This document shows positions 14,034 to 24,184 of a stretch of DNA of 64,000 bases, one piece after another. The DNA is taken from contig JACONQ010000006.1 in NCBI GenBank assembly GCA_014281115.1, positions 3,162,001 through 3,226,000 of the forward strand, read 5' to 3'. Every line of letters begins with the position of its first letter. Position 1 is the first letter of the stretch. Source of the stretch: Laburnicola sp. R22_1 (Eukaryota > Ascomycota > Dothideomycetes > Pleosporales > Didymosphaeriaceae). A program made the position numbers and the translations under genes. The notes under the pieces were generated by a model, which ran no database searches, was not told where the DNA came from, and saw only the letters and a program-made list of their open reading frames with translations.

Positions 14034-15220
14034 ACTATAAAATCTATAAGTAGTTGTCTACACAAGGCTTAGGCGCTACCTAATCTTATAATAAATTTAC
14101 CTACTACTAGTCTAAGCTTACTAAGAAGCGAGTCTGGTCTAATAATATTAACACTATTAATAATATTAACTGCGAAAATGCCTTAGCAGAGAGTGGCGCA
14201 AAGACCTAAACCATTCTCGTAAGAAGAGTCTATTATTATAAAAGCTGTTTCTATAATAGTAATTGTAAGATTACTAATAGAAAAGAGGTCTATTAAGCTA
14301 ATAAAGCCAACTCTATATATTAAAAGATATACAAAACTATTGCAGCACCTAATTACAAACGCCTAGGCTTAAGTACACAATATATTAACTATAGAAGAGT
14401 AGTAGAACGTACTACGTACTATTACAAATATAGGCTTAAGAATAGTACGTATGCTAGACTTATTAACACAAATAGTATAGGCTAACAAAATTAAGATGTA
14501 TAACAAAATTCAGAGCTATCGTTTACAGTGCGTAGTAGCCGCTTAAGAAATAGTGCGAGACTATTACTAGCTATCTACTCTTACGCTAAACATCTAGCCT
14601 AAAGTTTTAAGAGTACTAGGGAGGTTTAGCTTTCTCTTATTAGATATAGTTAATATATATTGCGCCTAACATACTTATTACATACTCTTATAGTATACTA
14701 ATACTAGAGTAGATAGAAAAGGGCAGGTTTTATAGCGACCTATTTATTAGTCTAGTAACTAGATATCTATTTAGTATAAACGTTAGCTTTACCCCTATTA
14801 CAAAGGCACTTAACTCGAAATAGTACTTCTAAACCCTAATAGAGAGCATAGTAGCATACTTTAGATCACTACTATATGCCGTGCTAGAGAAGTGGAAAGG
14901 GGGTTTAAGATTAACTCGACGCATCTTAGCAGACAAAATTAAGGGTAAGTAGCTTTACTTTTAAACTATGCGACTTACTAATATTATAAGCCTCGTATAA
15001 TGCTATTAAGAGGCTATAGGAGAGGATAAGTGCGTTAAAATAGACACTTACTAAGACATTTATATAGGGCTATATTATAAGATAAGATTGCTAGATTATA
15101 ATATTGCTGCTGTTACTAAACAATAGTAACTGCGATGACCTATTCGACGTTTACGCCCTTATATTACTAGAAGAGTTAATAAAGCTAGGGCCAAAGAGTA
15201 GCAAAGAGGCTGCGCATATT
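14034..15220 (+). pseudogene. Unidentified RIP-degraded transposon gene
   Basis: The plus strand reads as a protein-like sequence broken chiefly by TAG and TAA where CAG, CAA or TGG would be expected, for example a stretch with YFRSLLYAVLEKWKGG around 14.85-14.90 kb. The family was not recognised. It sits between the Plavaka relic and the 94-bp array, so it may be an accessory gene of the same large element; this is inference from position only. Confidence 0.35.
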
Positions 15221-15593
15221 AAATCCAACTAGTAGAATAATATAGTAAGTTCACTATAAGTAATAATAAATAAGCAGTTAATAAGCGTAGCTAGCATTAG
15301 ACAAGAGTAATATTAAACCCAACTAGTAGAATAATATAGTGAGTTTACTATAAGTAACAATAAATAAGTGGTTAATAAGTATAGCTAGCGTTAGATAAGG
15401 GCAATATTAAACCCAACTAGTAGAATAATATAGTAAGTTCACTATAAGTAATAGTAAATAAGCGGTTAATAAGCATAGCTAGTATTAGACAAGAACAATA
15501 TTAAATCCGACTAGTAGAATAACATAGTAAGTTCACTATAAGTAATAGTAAATAGGCGGTTAATAAGCATAGCTAGTGTTAGACAAGGGCAGT
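15221..15593. repeat. 94-bp tandem array, 4 units
   Basis: Units begin at about 15,221, 15,315, 15,409 and 15,503 with AAAYCCRACTAGTAGAATAA and contain TAGTAAGTTCACTATAAGT followed by GGTTAATAAGYATAGCTAG. Units are well matched. The core TAGTAAGTTCACTATAA resembles the terminal motif TAGTAAGTCACTATAAC of the 99-bp array (5251-5267), so two independent minisatellites carry versions of one motif. Confidence 0.9.
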
Positions 15594-16639
15594 ATATAAG
15601 AGAATACCCTATTTAACGTAAGTATAGACGCGCGCGGTGCTAAAGAACTAATAACACCTAAACTTAGAGAAGATATTTACGTCGACAACTATATCCATGC
15701 TAATATTAGACAGAGATACAAAATAGTACATATAAGATAGAGTTGTGAGTATTTTCTAATATTGTGTAAGAACCTACTTAACCTTAGGATTTCCCTTAAC
15801 ACTAGTAATAATAAGAAGGAGTTTATATAGAGATACAAAGGGGGAGCTAGTCCACTAGAGACGCTTAGAAATAAGGCCCTTAGCATAATAGGGTATATAG
15901 AGAAGAAGCTTAAGGCAGGTTTAATACTATATATGGCCTACTATAGCTCTAGGGAATACATTATTACTAATAATAAGTCTTTTAATAGTATAGTCGCCTG
16001 GGCACAAGGCGTAAAGAACTTAAGCCTAAAGATAGCACTAGAGAGCGTGTGGTTCTAGGAGCTATAGTAATACACTGTATCTATAATTATCTAAGTAGCC
16101 TTTAAAGTAAACACTAACTATAGTGTAGTGTAGTTAAGTAATATACCTAATATTCTACGTGTATAATATTGGCATACGTAACCCGCTTAGTATAAATTAG
16201 ACCTGCCCTTACTACTACTACTAAGGGCAGCATACGCGTTAACCCTACTAACAATTACATATAGATAAAAACTATAAAGGCTAGCGTACTTATTAATTCT
16301 ACTACCGCTTATAATAACATAATAGCTAGTATATTAATTAATTTTACCACCGCTTATATATAAACAATTAGAAGACTTTTATAGTAAATTATAATGCGCT
16401 ATATAGAAGCAAGTTGTTATAAAGTATACACACTCACGAATTCTATAGTTAACACTAACTATGCGAATATAAGAGTATATAGATTAGATAGTTAGTGTAT
16501 ATAGCGCGCTCTAGCTACAAATAGTATAGAATTAAGTATAGTTCCGCCTAGCGCTATAACATAAAGGCGTGTTATAGTGACTTATTATGCACTTAACACT
16601 AATTATGCACAATTATACGCAAAGTTGCGCGAGTGCACG
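15594..16639. other. RIP-degraded sequence ending in an inverted terminal motif
   Basis: Between 15.62 and 16.07 kb the plus strand again reads as a degraded protein with LKAGLILYMAYYSSREYI; no family recognised. At 16,571-16,592 stands GTTATAGTGACTTATTATGC, the reverse complement of the GCATARTAAGTCACTATAAC motif at 5248-5267. It is a candidate right terminus of a large (about 11.3 kb) DNA transposon containing the Plavaka transposase, but nested elements between make this uncertain. Confidence 0.45.
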
Positions 16640-16775
16640 CAAAAAAAATAGGTATTACTAGGGCGCTTAGGGCGCATTTGGCGCGCAAGCGTGCGCAGGC
16701 GTGCACAGAGCTGCACAGGTGTCCTAGGTGCACATGCTCGCCGAAAATTTTTCCTAATATAGATAGTATTAAGCT
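16640..16775. repeat. Relic of the end region of the 36-55 kb hAT family
   Basis: GC-richer than its surroundings. Aligns in order with 55,035-55,155 near the right end of the 19-kb hAT composite: CACGC plus an A-run, GGGCGCTTAG, CAGAGCT, CCTAGGT, and AAATTTTTCCTAATATA. The outer end with the CAGCGCT terminus is not found next to it, so this is a truncated copy, apparently less affected by RIP than adjacent DNA. Confidence 0.55.
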
Positions 16776-16899
16776 TATTACTAGCCCCTAAGCTTCGCAA
16801 TAGAGGGAATATAAAAAGTGTATTAACTTAAAGCTTTCTAAGATGATTAGTTAATACTCTTAATATAAGCCTATAACACGCCCTTTTAAACGTATTAGT

Positions 16900-17930
16900 A
16901 TTAACCTTATATATCTTAGAAAGATAGATAAAGCTTACTATAATAGGGATAAGTGGCTCTTACACGCTATGTGTTAATATAGCAGATACTATTTAGAGAA
17001 GACTCTTTATAATAAGAAGAAGAAGACTCTAACGCGCTTAGTTTAATAGATACTAGCGCTTATATAGACCTAGTTTAACGCGATTATTATATACATTTGC
17101 TGTGACAATAAAAAGAGTTATGCTAATCTCTAGGAGGTCTTTTAAGACCTAGGTATTACAGCTAAGCGACGTGCTGTTAGTGTAGAAGAAATAACTAGCC
17201 TGCCTAAGAAGGCTAGTAACCTTATTATTACTATAGTAAGAGCTTTGCGGATTAAAGTAAATTTGTCTAAGGAACTAGCTAATAAGTTATGCCTAATAGC
17301 TATTTACATCCTTAATTAATTGCTAATAAAGATTCTTAACTAAAAGACGCCCTATAAATATATACGTAAGGTAAAGCTGTCTCTTATATATATAGACGTT
17401 ATTAGTGCTAAAGCTCTATTCTATAATACTAAGGTGGCTAAAGATAACAAGCTTAAGTTAAGGTTAATTACTAGATAGCTAGTTAGATATAAAGGAATAA
17501 ATATCTTCTATGTATAGATTCCTAGAGCTAATAGTATTATTTAAACACGTAATATTATCTTTATATAAGACTAATGCTACTTGGCTCTATAACTTAAGTA
17601 TATAATAGAGAAGATATAACACATAGTTAGCGTTCTTAATATTAATTTATTAGATAAGAAGAAAGATTCTATTATTAAGCAAATCTATTGTAATATAACA
17701 TATTATTAATATACAGTTAAGGATAATATTAAGAATTAAGAAGAAGAGTCTACTAGGCTAAATAATACTAAAGAGTAGATTTAATAGAAGGCCTATAAAG
17801 GATTACTTACACTCTAAGAAATACTAGTACCTAGCACTTATAATTATTCTTAACTAAAAGGCTAGAGAGAGATTACTTCTAGAGATACTACGCTAAACCG
17901 CTATTAGAATAACGCTCTAAAATAGACAAA
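16900..17930 (+). pseudogene. Copia (Ty1) integrase relic
   Basis: Plus-strand translation through TAG/TAA stops matches the Copia integrase: CCDNKKSYANLQEVFQDLGI near 17.1 kb (core DN...E region), then ALRIKVNLSKELANKLC and KTPYKYIRKVKLSL at about 17.23-17.38 kb, then LVRYKGINIFYV and a TRNIIFI block near 17.5-17.57 kb, corresponding to the conserved post-catalytic region before the reverse transcriptase. No reverse transcriptase or LTR follows, so the copy is truncated. The stops fit RIP of CAG and CAA. Confidence 0.65.
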
Positions 17931-18561
17931 CCCTAATATTGCTGCAGATAATATTATTCTAGAGTCTCGTTATTAGGGAGGTAGTAGAGAAGACAATATG
18001 CCTAGAGACTATTTTAGTACGCACGCTTCTCTATACTAGTAAACATTTACTATGGCAATTATATAACTGCCTCTAAATAAAGAGTTAAAGATTTAGAGGA
18101 TAAGTTTGTTACATCTATTATTCCCTAATAGAGTTCTTCCTAGAGAGGTGTCCTAGAGGCCCTCTATTTACTTGTTTTGCCTTATTATACTTAACAGTAC
18201 TCTACTACCTTTGTGTTATAGAAGGTTTATTAGTGTAGAGTATAATATTATATTATATAACTAATCTAATATAGACTAGTTACTAATTATAATTTTACTA
18301 CTTAAGTAGTTTCTCTGTTTAGCTTATTATAATTAACTTAGTCTCTTATTCCTAATTACTACCCTACTTATCCCTTACAAAATATATTAGACATTATATT
18401 CGAAAATTTCTAAATTTACAAGCCTATCTTTACTGCCAAATATAATCGGCTAGTCTTTAAGGCGATAGAATAGTAGGGTGTACTTATTCTAGACATGCCA
18501 AAGTCGTTCTAACTAGGACTATAGTGGGTTCCAGAAGCGGACCCTAATATAAACCTTTTGG

Positions 18562-18569
18562 GGCATGAG
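18562..18569. repeat. hAT-1 target-site duplication, left
   Basis: GGCATGAG, identical to 21,558-21,565 directly after the right terminus. An 8-bp duplication is diagnostic of the hAT superfamily. Confidence 0.95.
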
Positions 18570-21557
18570 TAGAGTTGACAATAATTAAGTCAATTAAGTC
18601 GGAGTAAATTAATTAATTAATTAACAGATCTGGTGGCTTTTGCATAACTTAATTAACTTAATAGTAAAAATAAGGCTTAACTTATTAACTTATTTAACTT
18701 AATTAATAACTATATATATAATTTAGGCATAGTAAATTAACTACTATATATCTTATATATCGTCTCTAGCTCTTTAGAAAAGATAGCTTTGTTATATAGA
18801 CTTTTTACTACTATTATAGGCTTTAAGCTAAGGCGCTTCTAGCTATATAGGCTTTGTAGAGTAAAGAAAAGATCTGCCTTTATATAAAGACGCCTTGTCT
18901 CTAGCAAATTGCCTAGCTCTAAGAAAGTCCTCTTATAGTTAGTAGCCGCTATAGGGATGCTAAGAATTATAAGGGCGAAGCGCAATAAGATAAGGTACTT
19001 ATTAGCCTTTTCTAGCTAGTATAGAATTAGGTTGCGCGTAAACAGGGACTCCTCTAGCATAGATAACTTAATTATCTAGCGCTTAAACTTATCGCGACAA
19101 TAGACTAGATAGGTGTTATTACCTTGTAGGGTAGCTCTTATAAAATTAGACTAACTACTAGCTAGCCTAGTATATACCTTCTTTGCTAGAGGCTCTAGAG
19201 TACTAATAGGAGAGGCAGTCTCTTTAAACTCTGCCTATAAGCGTAAAAGCTAATGTGGCAATTATCTAGCTAGCCTTTATATATGTAAGATCCTGTATAA
19301 GCCTTCTTACTATAATTAAGAGGCATAGCCTACACTTTATTTATATAACTTTTTGTGTGTAGGTAGAGATAGTAGGTAGCATAGTATGCTAGAGTATTCT
19401 TTAGCTTATATATATACTTAAGAATCTTTATATAAGCAATATTATAGGTAGCTTATATATAATTCTCTAGGGCGTTAATATTAGTAAAGTTAACATTATT
19501 ATATTAAAATAGCATTTTATTAAGGGTGGTGGCAAGCAAATTAAGTATAGGGAGCACCTCCTAGATAGCTCCTAACGTGCTAGCTACGCCCCTACCCTCT
19601 ATATAGGTGGTGGCCTCTTTAAAAGGCTGTAGGATTTTTTAGTACTCTATAATTATCGCCTAATCTTTAGTAGAGAGGCTGTCTTCTTTAATAAACTAAC
19701 GCTTCTTAAGATTAGGTAGTTAGGAGCGTTAATAGGTGCCCTAGCGACAATATTTAATAAGCTTATAATTAATATAGTTGTTAAGAGATATACAAAGCTT
19801 AAGCGCGTGCGCAAAATAGTTATAATAGGAGTTCTACCTTATCTTTACTAGCTTAATAATCTCTAGTGTTTTAACTTTACAATCTGTCTCTAATTAAGTA
19901 TTACTAATTATCTAGCACTACTTAAGAAGCTATTAAGCCTACGGAGTATAAATAGAGGCAATAATATTAATTAAGACGTCTAGAGGGCCAACCTTACGTC
20001 ACTTGTTAAGAAACGCCTCCTTCTTATTAAGATACTCCTCTATGTTGTTAAATGCCTTATAATCTTTGCTAAATATAATTTGCTAGGCGGCAAGGTTAAT
20101 TATATAGTAGGCGTAGCGTAGCTATTAATAGTAGGCATTAAAGTTATATTTAATAGCTAGGGCGTTAATTACAGAGTTATTATTAGTGGCGTTATTAAGA
20201 ACAAAGTAATCTAAGTTGCAGGCAGAGATCTTAAAGCTCTTAAGCGTAGTATTAATAATAGCAGTAATATTAACGCCTATATACTAGCCTATTAATAAGG
20301 GCAGGCCTAATATATAATTGCAAGGCTTACTATTATAATTAAGGTAGTGGACGCAGATACCTATTAACGCCTACTTGTCGCCTATTAATATCTAATTATT
20401 AAAGAAGATGTGTATAGCTAATTACGTGTTACATAGGTAATTAATAATAGTAGGTATATATAACTTATACTTCGCGATTATATAAGCTTATAGAGTGTTA
20501 TAGAATCTCTATAGCTTTGCTTTAGCTAATAGGTTAGCCTGCCATAACATAGCTTAAAAAGTAGCGCCCTTAATTATAGAGAGCGCCTAATTATTAGCTA
20601 CTACCTAATTAAGCACTAATTATAGGAAACTTGTACATAAGAAGCTCTTTATAATAAGGTTAGCAACGCCCTATAGTATGCTAAGGCCTTTATAATATAT
20701 ATAAGCAAGTAAAAAAGATTACTAGAAGGGAGTTATAACGTAGAAAGCGGCTTTTAGACTGTTCTTTTTAATACTATAGCTAGTTTTACGCTTACTAAGA
20801 TGGCGTCTAATTAACATAGTTAATTAATTAGCGTAATAAAATCTATTAGGGTGCTTATAATAGTGACAATAGCGACAAAGCTAGTATAGACGTTATTACT
20901 TATAGTGCTAGAGGCAATATTTATGCTACTAAACCTAGCTCTTTTAACTGCGCTTTACACTATAAGCTAGCTTATAATAATTTAGTAGGCGTACATATTT
21001 AATGCCCTTATAATTATTATTATTATCCTCTATATTAGTGGCAAATAGAGTGCCTATAGAGCTTTCAGCATTAAGCTCTAATAGCGCGTTAGTGGCTATA
21101 TTAGTAGCACTATTTTTAGGAGGAGTTTGTGACGCTATGCTTTTAAGCCGCTGGCTAAAAACTTAAGAGAGGTTACTATTTATGCCTTCTAGGCGATTAG
21201 GCGACGCTATATTAATAGAGAAGGGCGTTAGTAGAGCGAAAGAGGTAGTAGATAAGTAGGTAAGTTAGATAGGTGGTAAAAGAAAAGGAAACTTAGAAAT
21301 ACGGCGCTAAGCCTAGATAGGCAACTATCTTAGGTAAAGTCTGTTAACTCCAAGTTGCCTTATACTCTAAGGATCTAGTATTCTATAATAAACCCATAAG
21401 ATCTTAGGGATTCAAGTCTATTAATTAAGTTAATTAAGTTGGCAGGATTTGCTTAATTAACTTGCTAAATTTCGCCTCCCTGATTGACTTGATTGACTTG
21501 ATACAATTAAGTCAATCAAGTCAAGTTATTAAGTCGACTTGATTGTTGCCAACTCTG
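18570..21557 (-). mobile_element. hAT-1 DNA transposon, 2,988 bp
   Basis: Boundaries are exact: 8-bp duplication GGCATGAG on both sides and terminal inverted repeats. The right end, read inward, is CAGAGTTGGCAACAATCAAG; the left end is its RIPed counterpart TAGAGTTGACAATAATTAAG, with both C-to-T and G-to-A changes. Subterminal repeats of the type CAAGTC/GACTTG occur at the right end. A degraded hAT transposase occupies the minus strand. The element splits a reading frame. RIP damage is strong in the left and central part and weak in the last 80 bp at the right end. Confidence 0.93.
18850..21000 (-). pseudogene. hAT transposase relic
   Basis: Minus-strand translation shows an N-terminal BED-type zinc finger with CRYCHYYKHPNRF and a downstream RRHLSK (about 20.80-20.91 kb), a long central region, and the C-terminal hAT dimerisation signature with LSIPIAATNYKRTFLELGNL at about 18.91-18.97 kb; active relatives have LSIPxxxAxxERxFSxxG there. 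TAG and TAA codons interrupt the frame in many places where CAG, CAA or TGG would be expected. No functional product is possible. Confidence 0.8.
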
Positions 21558-21565
21558 GGCATGAG
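21558..21565. repeat. hAT-1 target-site duplication, right
   Basis: GGCATGAG, second copy; the following bases continue the interrupted reading frame. Confidence 0.95.
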
Positions 21566-22060
21566 CTCCAGCTCGCGATGCGGCTGATTGGCACGGAGCC
21601 GCAGCACGCCATGAACGCGTTGTCCATCCCCGCACTGAGTGAGATGCACAAAGCGATCGCCAATGCCAACGAAGATAGGTTCTGGGGATGGTGGGGGAAG
21701 CTTCACGATTGGAGGGCAGCTGGGAACTTTGACCTCACCACGCAAAACACCGGATGGCCGGAGGTCCTCACGCGTGCCGTCAACCTCTACCGGGAAGCCG
21801 CCCGGATGCCTCTCGATCCGCCTGCATCTGGCGGACAGATCCACGCCTCCAGCTCGACTATACCGCAAAAGCGGCCGGCCAGTAGCACGTCGACAGGCAC
21901 ACAAGCCCCGGCCACGGCACCGGCAGAATCCTTTGATGACGGATACCGGAATCCTCAGCAGTACACCGGACATGTGCGGCTGCCAACTCGACGCGCGAGG
22001 CGCGAGGCGATGGTGCGCTTCAATGAGAGCAAGGATGCAGAGCGGAAGGCAGGAAATTGA

Positions 22061-22873
22061 TGGGCTTTAGAGTTGGAGGCGTTATCATTTGGACTCGTGG
22101 AAGAGTCTATTCTCATTAATTCATCTTTTTTTCATGCATGCATATGCATTCATAGGCAATTCAACATTGCCCAGATTATCAAGATGGTTCATAGTAGTAG
22201 AATTCAACAACCTACCCTTCCTTGATATCCCGCTGCATTTTGCGTGAGATCTTAGTCTACTGAACGTGATGCTTCAGCGTTTGGACTTGCCGGTCCAATA
22301 CGGATTCTAGAATAGACCTCATGTCTACCTGATTACTGAATCATGGATGGTTCTGTTGGGCTTCAGCTGCGCTTATGCGCCTGAGAACATCAAATGGGTA
22401 CTTTGACGCTCTTCTTTGTACAGGCTTTGGCGGTTTGAATGGTGGTGCTGATCATAATCTGTAAAGAGTAAGTTGACTAAGGAGGGATACGCAAGAATGA
22501 AAGCCTCCCATGCTACAGAATAGATTTTACAGGTTGGAACTTCGTATTCCGCAATCAATGACATAGCAGGATGAGAATTCTCCACGGAAACCTTCGTCCA
22601 GGCACGACATAAAACATCCAGAATAGGTTAACACATCTTGCAAGACGATATACTGCAGCATGCAAGAGACTCAATGTGGAAAGGTTTATTCAGGTAGCCA
22701 TAACGAACTCCATCCACAATAGTGCGCTCCCTCGATAAAGGAGCTTACCGAACCCAGGCCACCCAAAGCAGCATTCTCCAACTATCCCAATCGCCCCAGA
22801 AGACACTCGTGGATCCATTCCATGTCAATCGCTAGACCAACGATCCCATGACCCACCGCAGCACCCCCAAGCC
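22061..22873. other. Intergenic, no supported gene
   Basis: GC-balanced, not RIPed. One open minus-strand stretch (22,373-22,585, 70 codons) has no recognised domain, no signal peptide and no splice context that convinces me. It includes the 3' flank of the secreted-protein gene. No repeats or RNA gene seen. Confidence 0.5.
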
Positions 22874-23337
22874 CTACTCACAGCTCCACTTGCACGTAGA
22901 ACCGCAGTCCTAAACCTCACATCAGCGGACCTCCTCAGAAGATAACAAGGTCTCGAATATACCTGATGACGACTGGTATAGCACCGGCAGTACTTTACAC
23001 ACTCGGGGAGGTGCCACTTGGTAGGGCAGTCCTGTACGATCATCAGTATTGCTGCGTACTCCTGTTGCTCGACAAGGGGATTGACTCACGAACGCGCATT
23101 TCTGGTGGACCTTGGCGCACTTGTTGCAGTAGGGGAAGGGCGGGCCGCGCTCTTGGAGGGGGTTGGACTCGGCGAGGTTGTTGGTGGCGGGGATGGCGTC
23201 GCTGTGGGGTGAGGTGTATGTTAGAAGAGTCCATTTAGAGAGCGATATGACGAAGGTGCGATGCCAGGTCTGGTTTGGGGTACGTACGCTCCGGCCAGGG
23301 CCATGAGGAAGGCCGCGAGGAGGAGGAAGAGCTTCAT
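22874..23337 (-). CDS. Small cysteine-rich secreted protein (candidate effector), 4 exons
   Basis: Predicted 88-residue secreted protein. Exons on the minus strand: 23,288-23,337, 23,090-23,201, 22,963-23,031 and 22,874-22,909. Introns of 86, 58 and 53 bp start GTACGT, GTGAGT and GTATAT and end CACAG, TACAG and TTTAG; reading phase is kept across all three. The product starts with a signal peptide (MKLFLLLAAFLMALAGA), then a short spacer and a compact domain with 10 cysteines, including YCNKC, KYCRC and a C-terminal DCGSTCKWSCE. Size, signal peptide and cysteine density are those of fungal effectors or antimicrobial-type secreted proteins; no named family is recognised and function is unknown. 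A TATA-like box lies about 140 bp upstream. It sits 1.3 kb from a RIPed TE block, a common setting for effectors. Main doubt: exon 4 could be read without the third intron, giving a longer, less regular tail. Confidence 0.72.
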
Positions 23338-23475
23338 GTTGTTGTTGTTGTTGACGTGTGATGAAGTGGTAAAGAGTTGTAGAGTTGTAGAGCTGCTGTG
23401 GCTTGTTGGGGAAAGAATTTGTCGGAAGCAGCTGTGTTGGAGGAAGGGAGAGGGAGTAGATAGCGCAGAAATTTT

Positions 23476-23484
23476 CTTATATAG
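23476..23484 (-). promoter_or_regulatory. TATA-like box of the secreted-protein gene
   Basis: CTATATAAG on the minus strand about 140 bp before the ATG at 23,337, in a locally AT-rich patch of otherwise GC-balanced DNA. Position fits a core promoter with a 5' untranslated region of roughly 100 nt. Confidence 0.4.
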
Positions 23485-23515
23485 AAGGGACGGTGGGCTA
23501 GCGGCTTCTGCCCTC

Positions 23516-23627
23516 AGTCAAGGTAAAAGCAGGAGCCGGGATGGAGCTACAGCGTTTGCCGAAAGTCAAGGTAAAGGCAGGAGCCTGGATGGAGCTACGG
23601 CGTTTGCCGAAAGTCAAGGTGAAGGTG
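23516..23627. repeat. 48-bp tandem repeat upstream of the secreted-protein gene
   Basis: AGTCAAGGTAAARGCAGGAG begins at 23,516 and 23,564, and a third partial copy starts at 23,612. Units contain GGATGGAGCTACRGCGTTTG. Only a few substitutions between units. It lies 180-290 bp upstream of the predicted ATG, so it may hold duplicated promoter elements; no binding site is recognised. Confidence 0.85.
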
Positions 23628-23640
23628 AGAGGCGCCCATA

Positions 23641-24184
23641 AAACCTTGTCGGTGCTTACTCTTCTGACTACATCCAAAGTGAAGATGTTACCTGAAGATG
23701 ACTGGTAGGAGCAGAGGCTCTAAGCGTGAGAAGGGGTACCATTCTGCAAGTCGTAGAAGTGACCGTATGGCTCAGGTAGCGTCGCTAATTTGGCGAGAAG
23801 AACGTTAACGCGAGAGAGAATACTCGAGAAGAACGATGTGCACTGTCAAAATGCGTATGCAAAGTGACGGGAAAACATAAAAACCATGAGTGTGGATTCT
23901 TTATGAGATGATGCTCCGTATACAAGTTATATACACTACATTACTTCTGTGTCCCTAAAAGACCTCGGATGATTGTATGGTGTCTTGAAATACAAAAGGA
24001 GGTATTTGAGATTTTGCGATTCTCGGGCACACAGATAGGTCGAGCTCTAGTCTTAAGAATCGTGATAAGGTATCATACAACACCACCGGTACAGGGGAAA
24101 GAGAAGGACCAACGTGACGGGAACATTATTAGATGGCACAGGATGAGTATACGTACAGTATGGTAACAGTAATTTACTAGCTTC
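23641..24184. other. Intergenic, no supported gene
   Basis: Between the rhamnosidase stop codon and the promoter repeat of the secreted-protein gene. Contains likely 3' untranslated sequence of the former. One open stretch (23,969-24,166, plus) shows no protein character. Confidence 0.5.

Larger units (their letters stand above)
18303..22060 (+). pseudogene. Unknown gene interrupted by hAT-1
   Basis: The codon frame left of the hAT insertion (18,303-18,569) reads through TAG/TAA codons as ...GVLILDMPKSF, then WVPEADPNINLLGHE, and continues in the same frame after removal of the element and one target duplication as LQLAMRLIGTEPQHAMN from 21,566, ending at a TGA at 22,058-22,060. The right part (about 165 codons) is open and GC-rich, with WGWWGKLHDWRAAGNFD followed by a Ser/Pro/Thr-rich tail. 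The left part carries several RIP-type stops. Function unknown: no domain recognised. It could be a host gene or the 3' gene of an older element; the true 5' end was not found. Confidence 0.7.
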
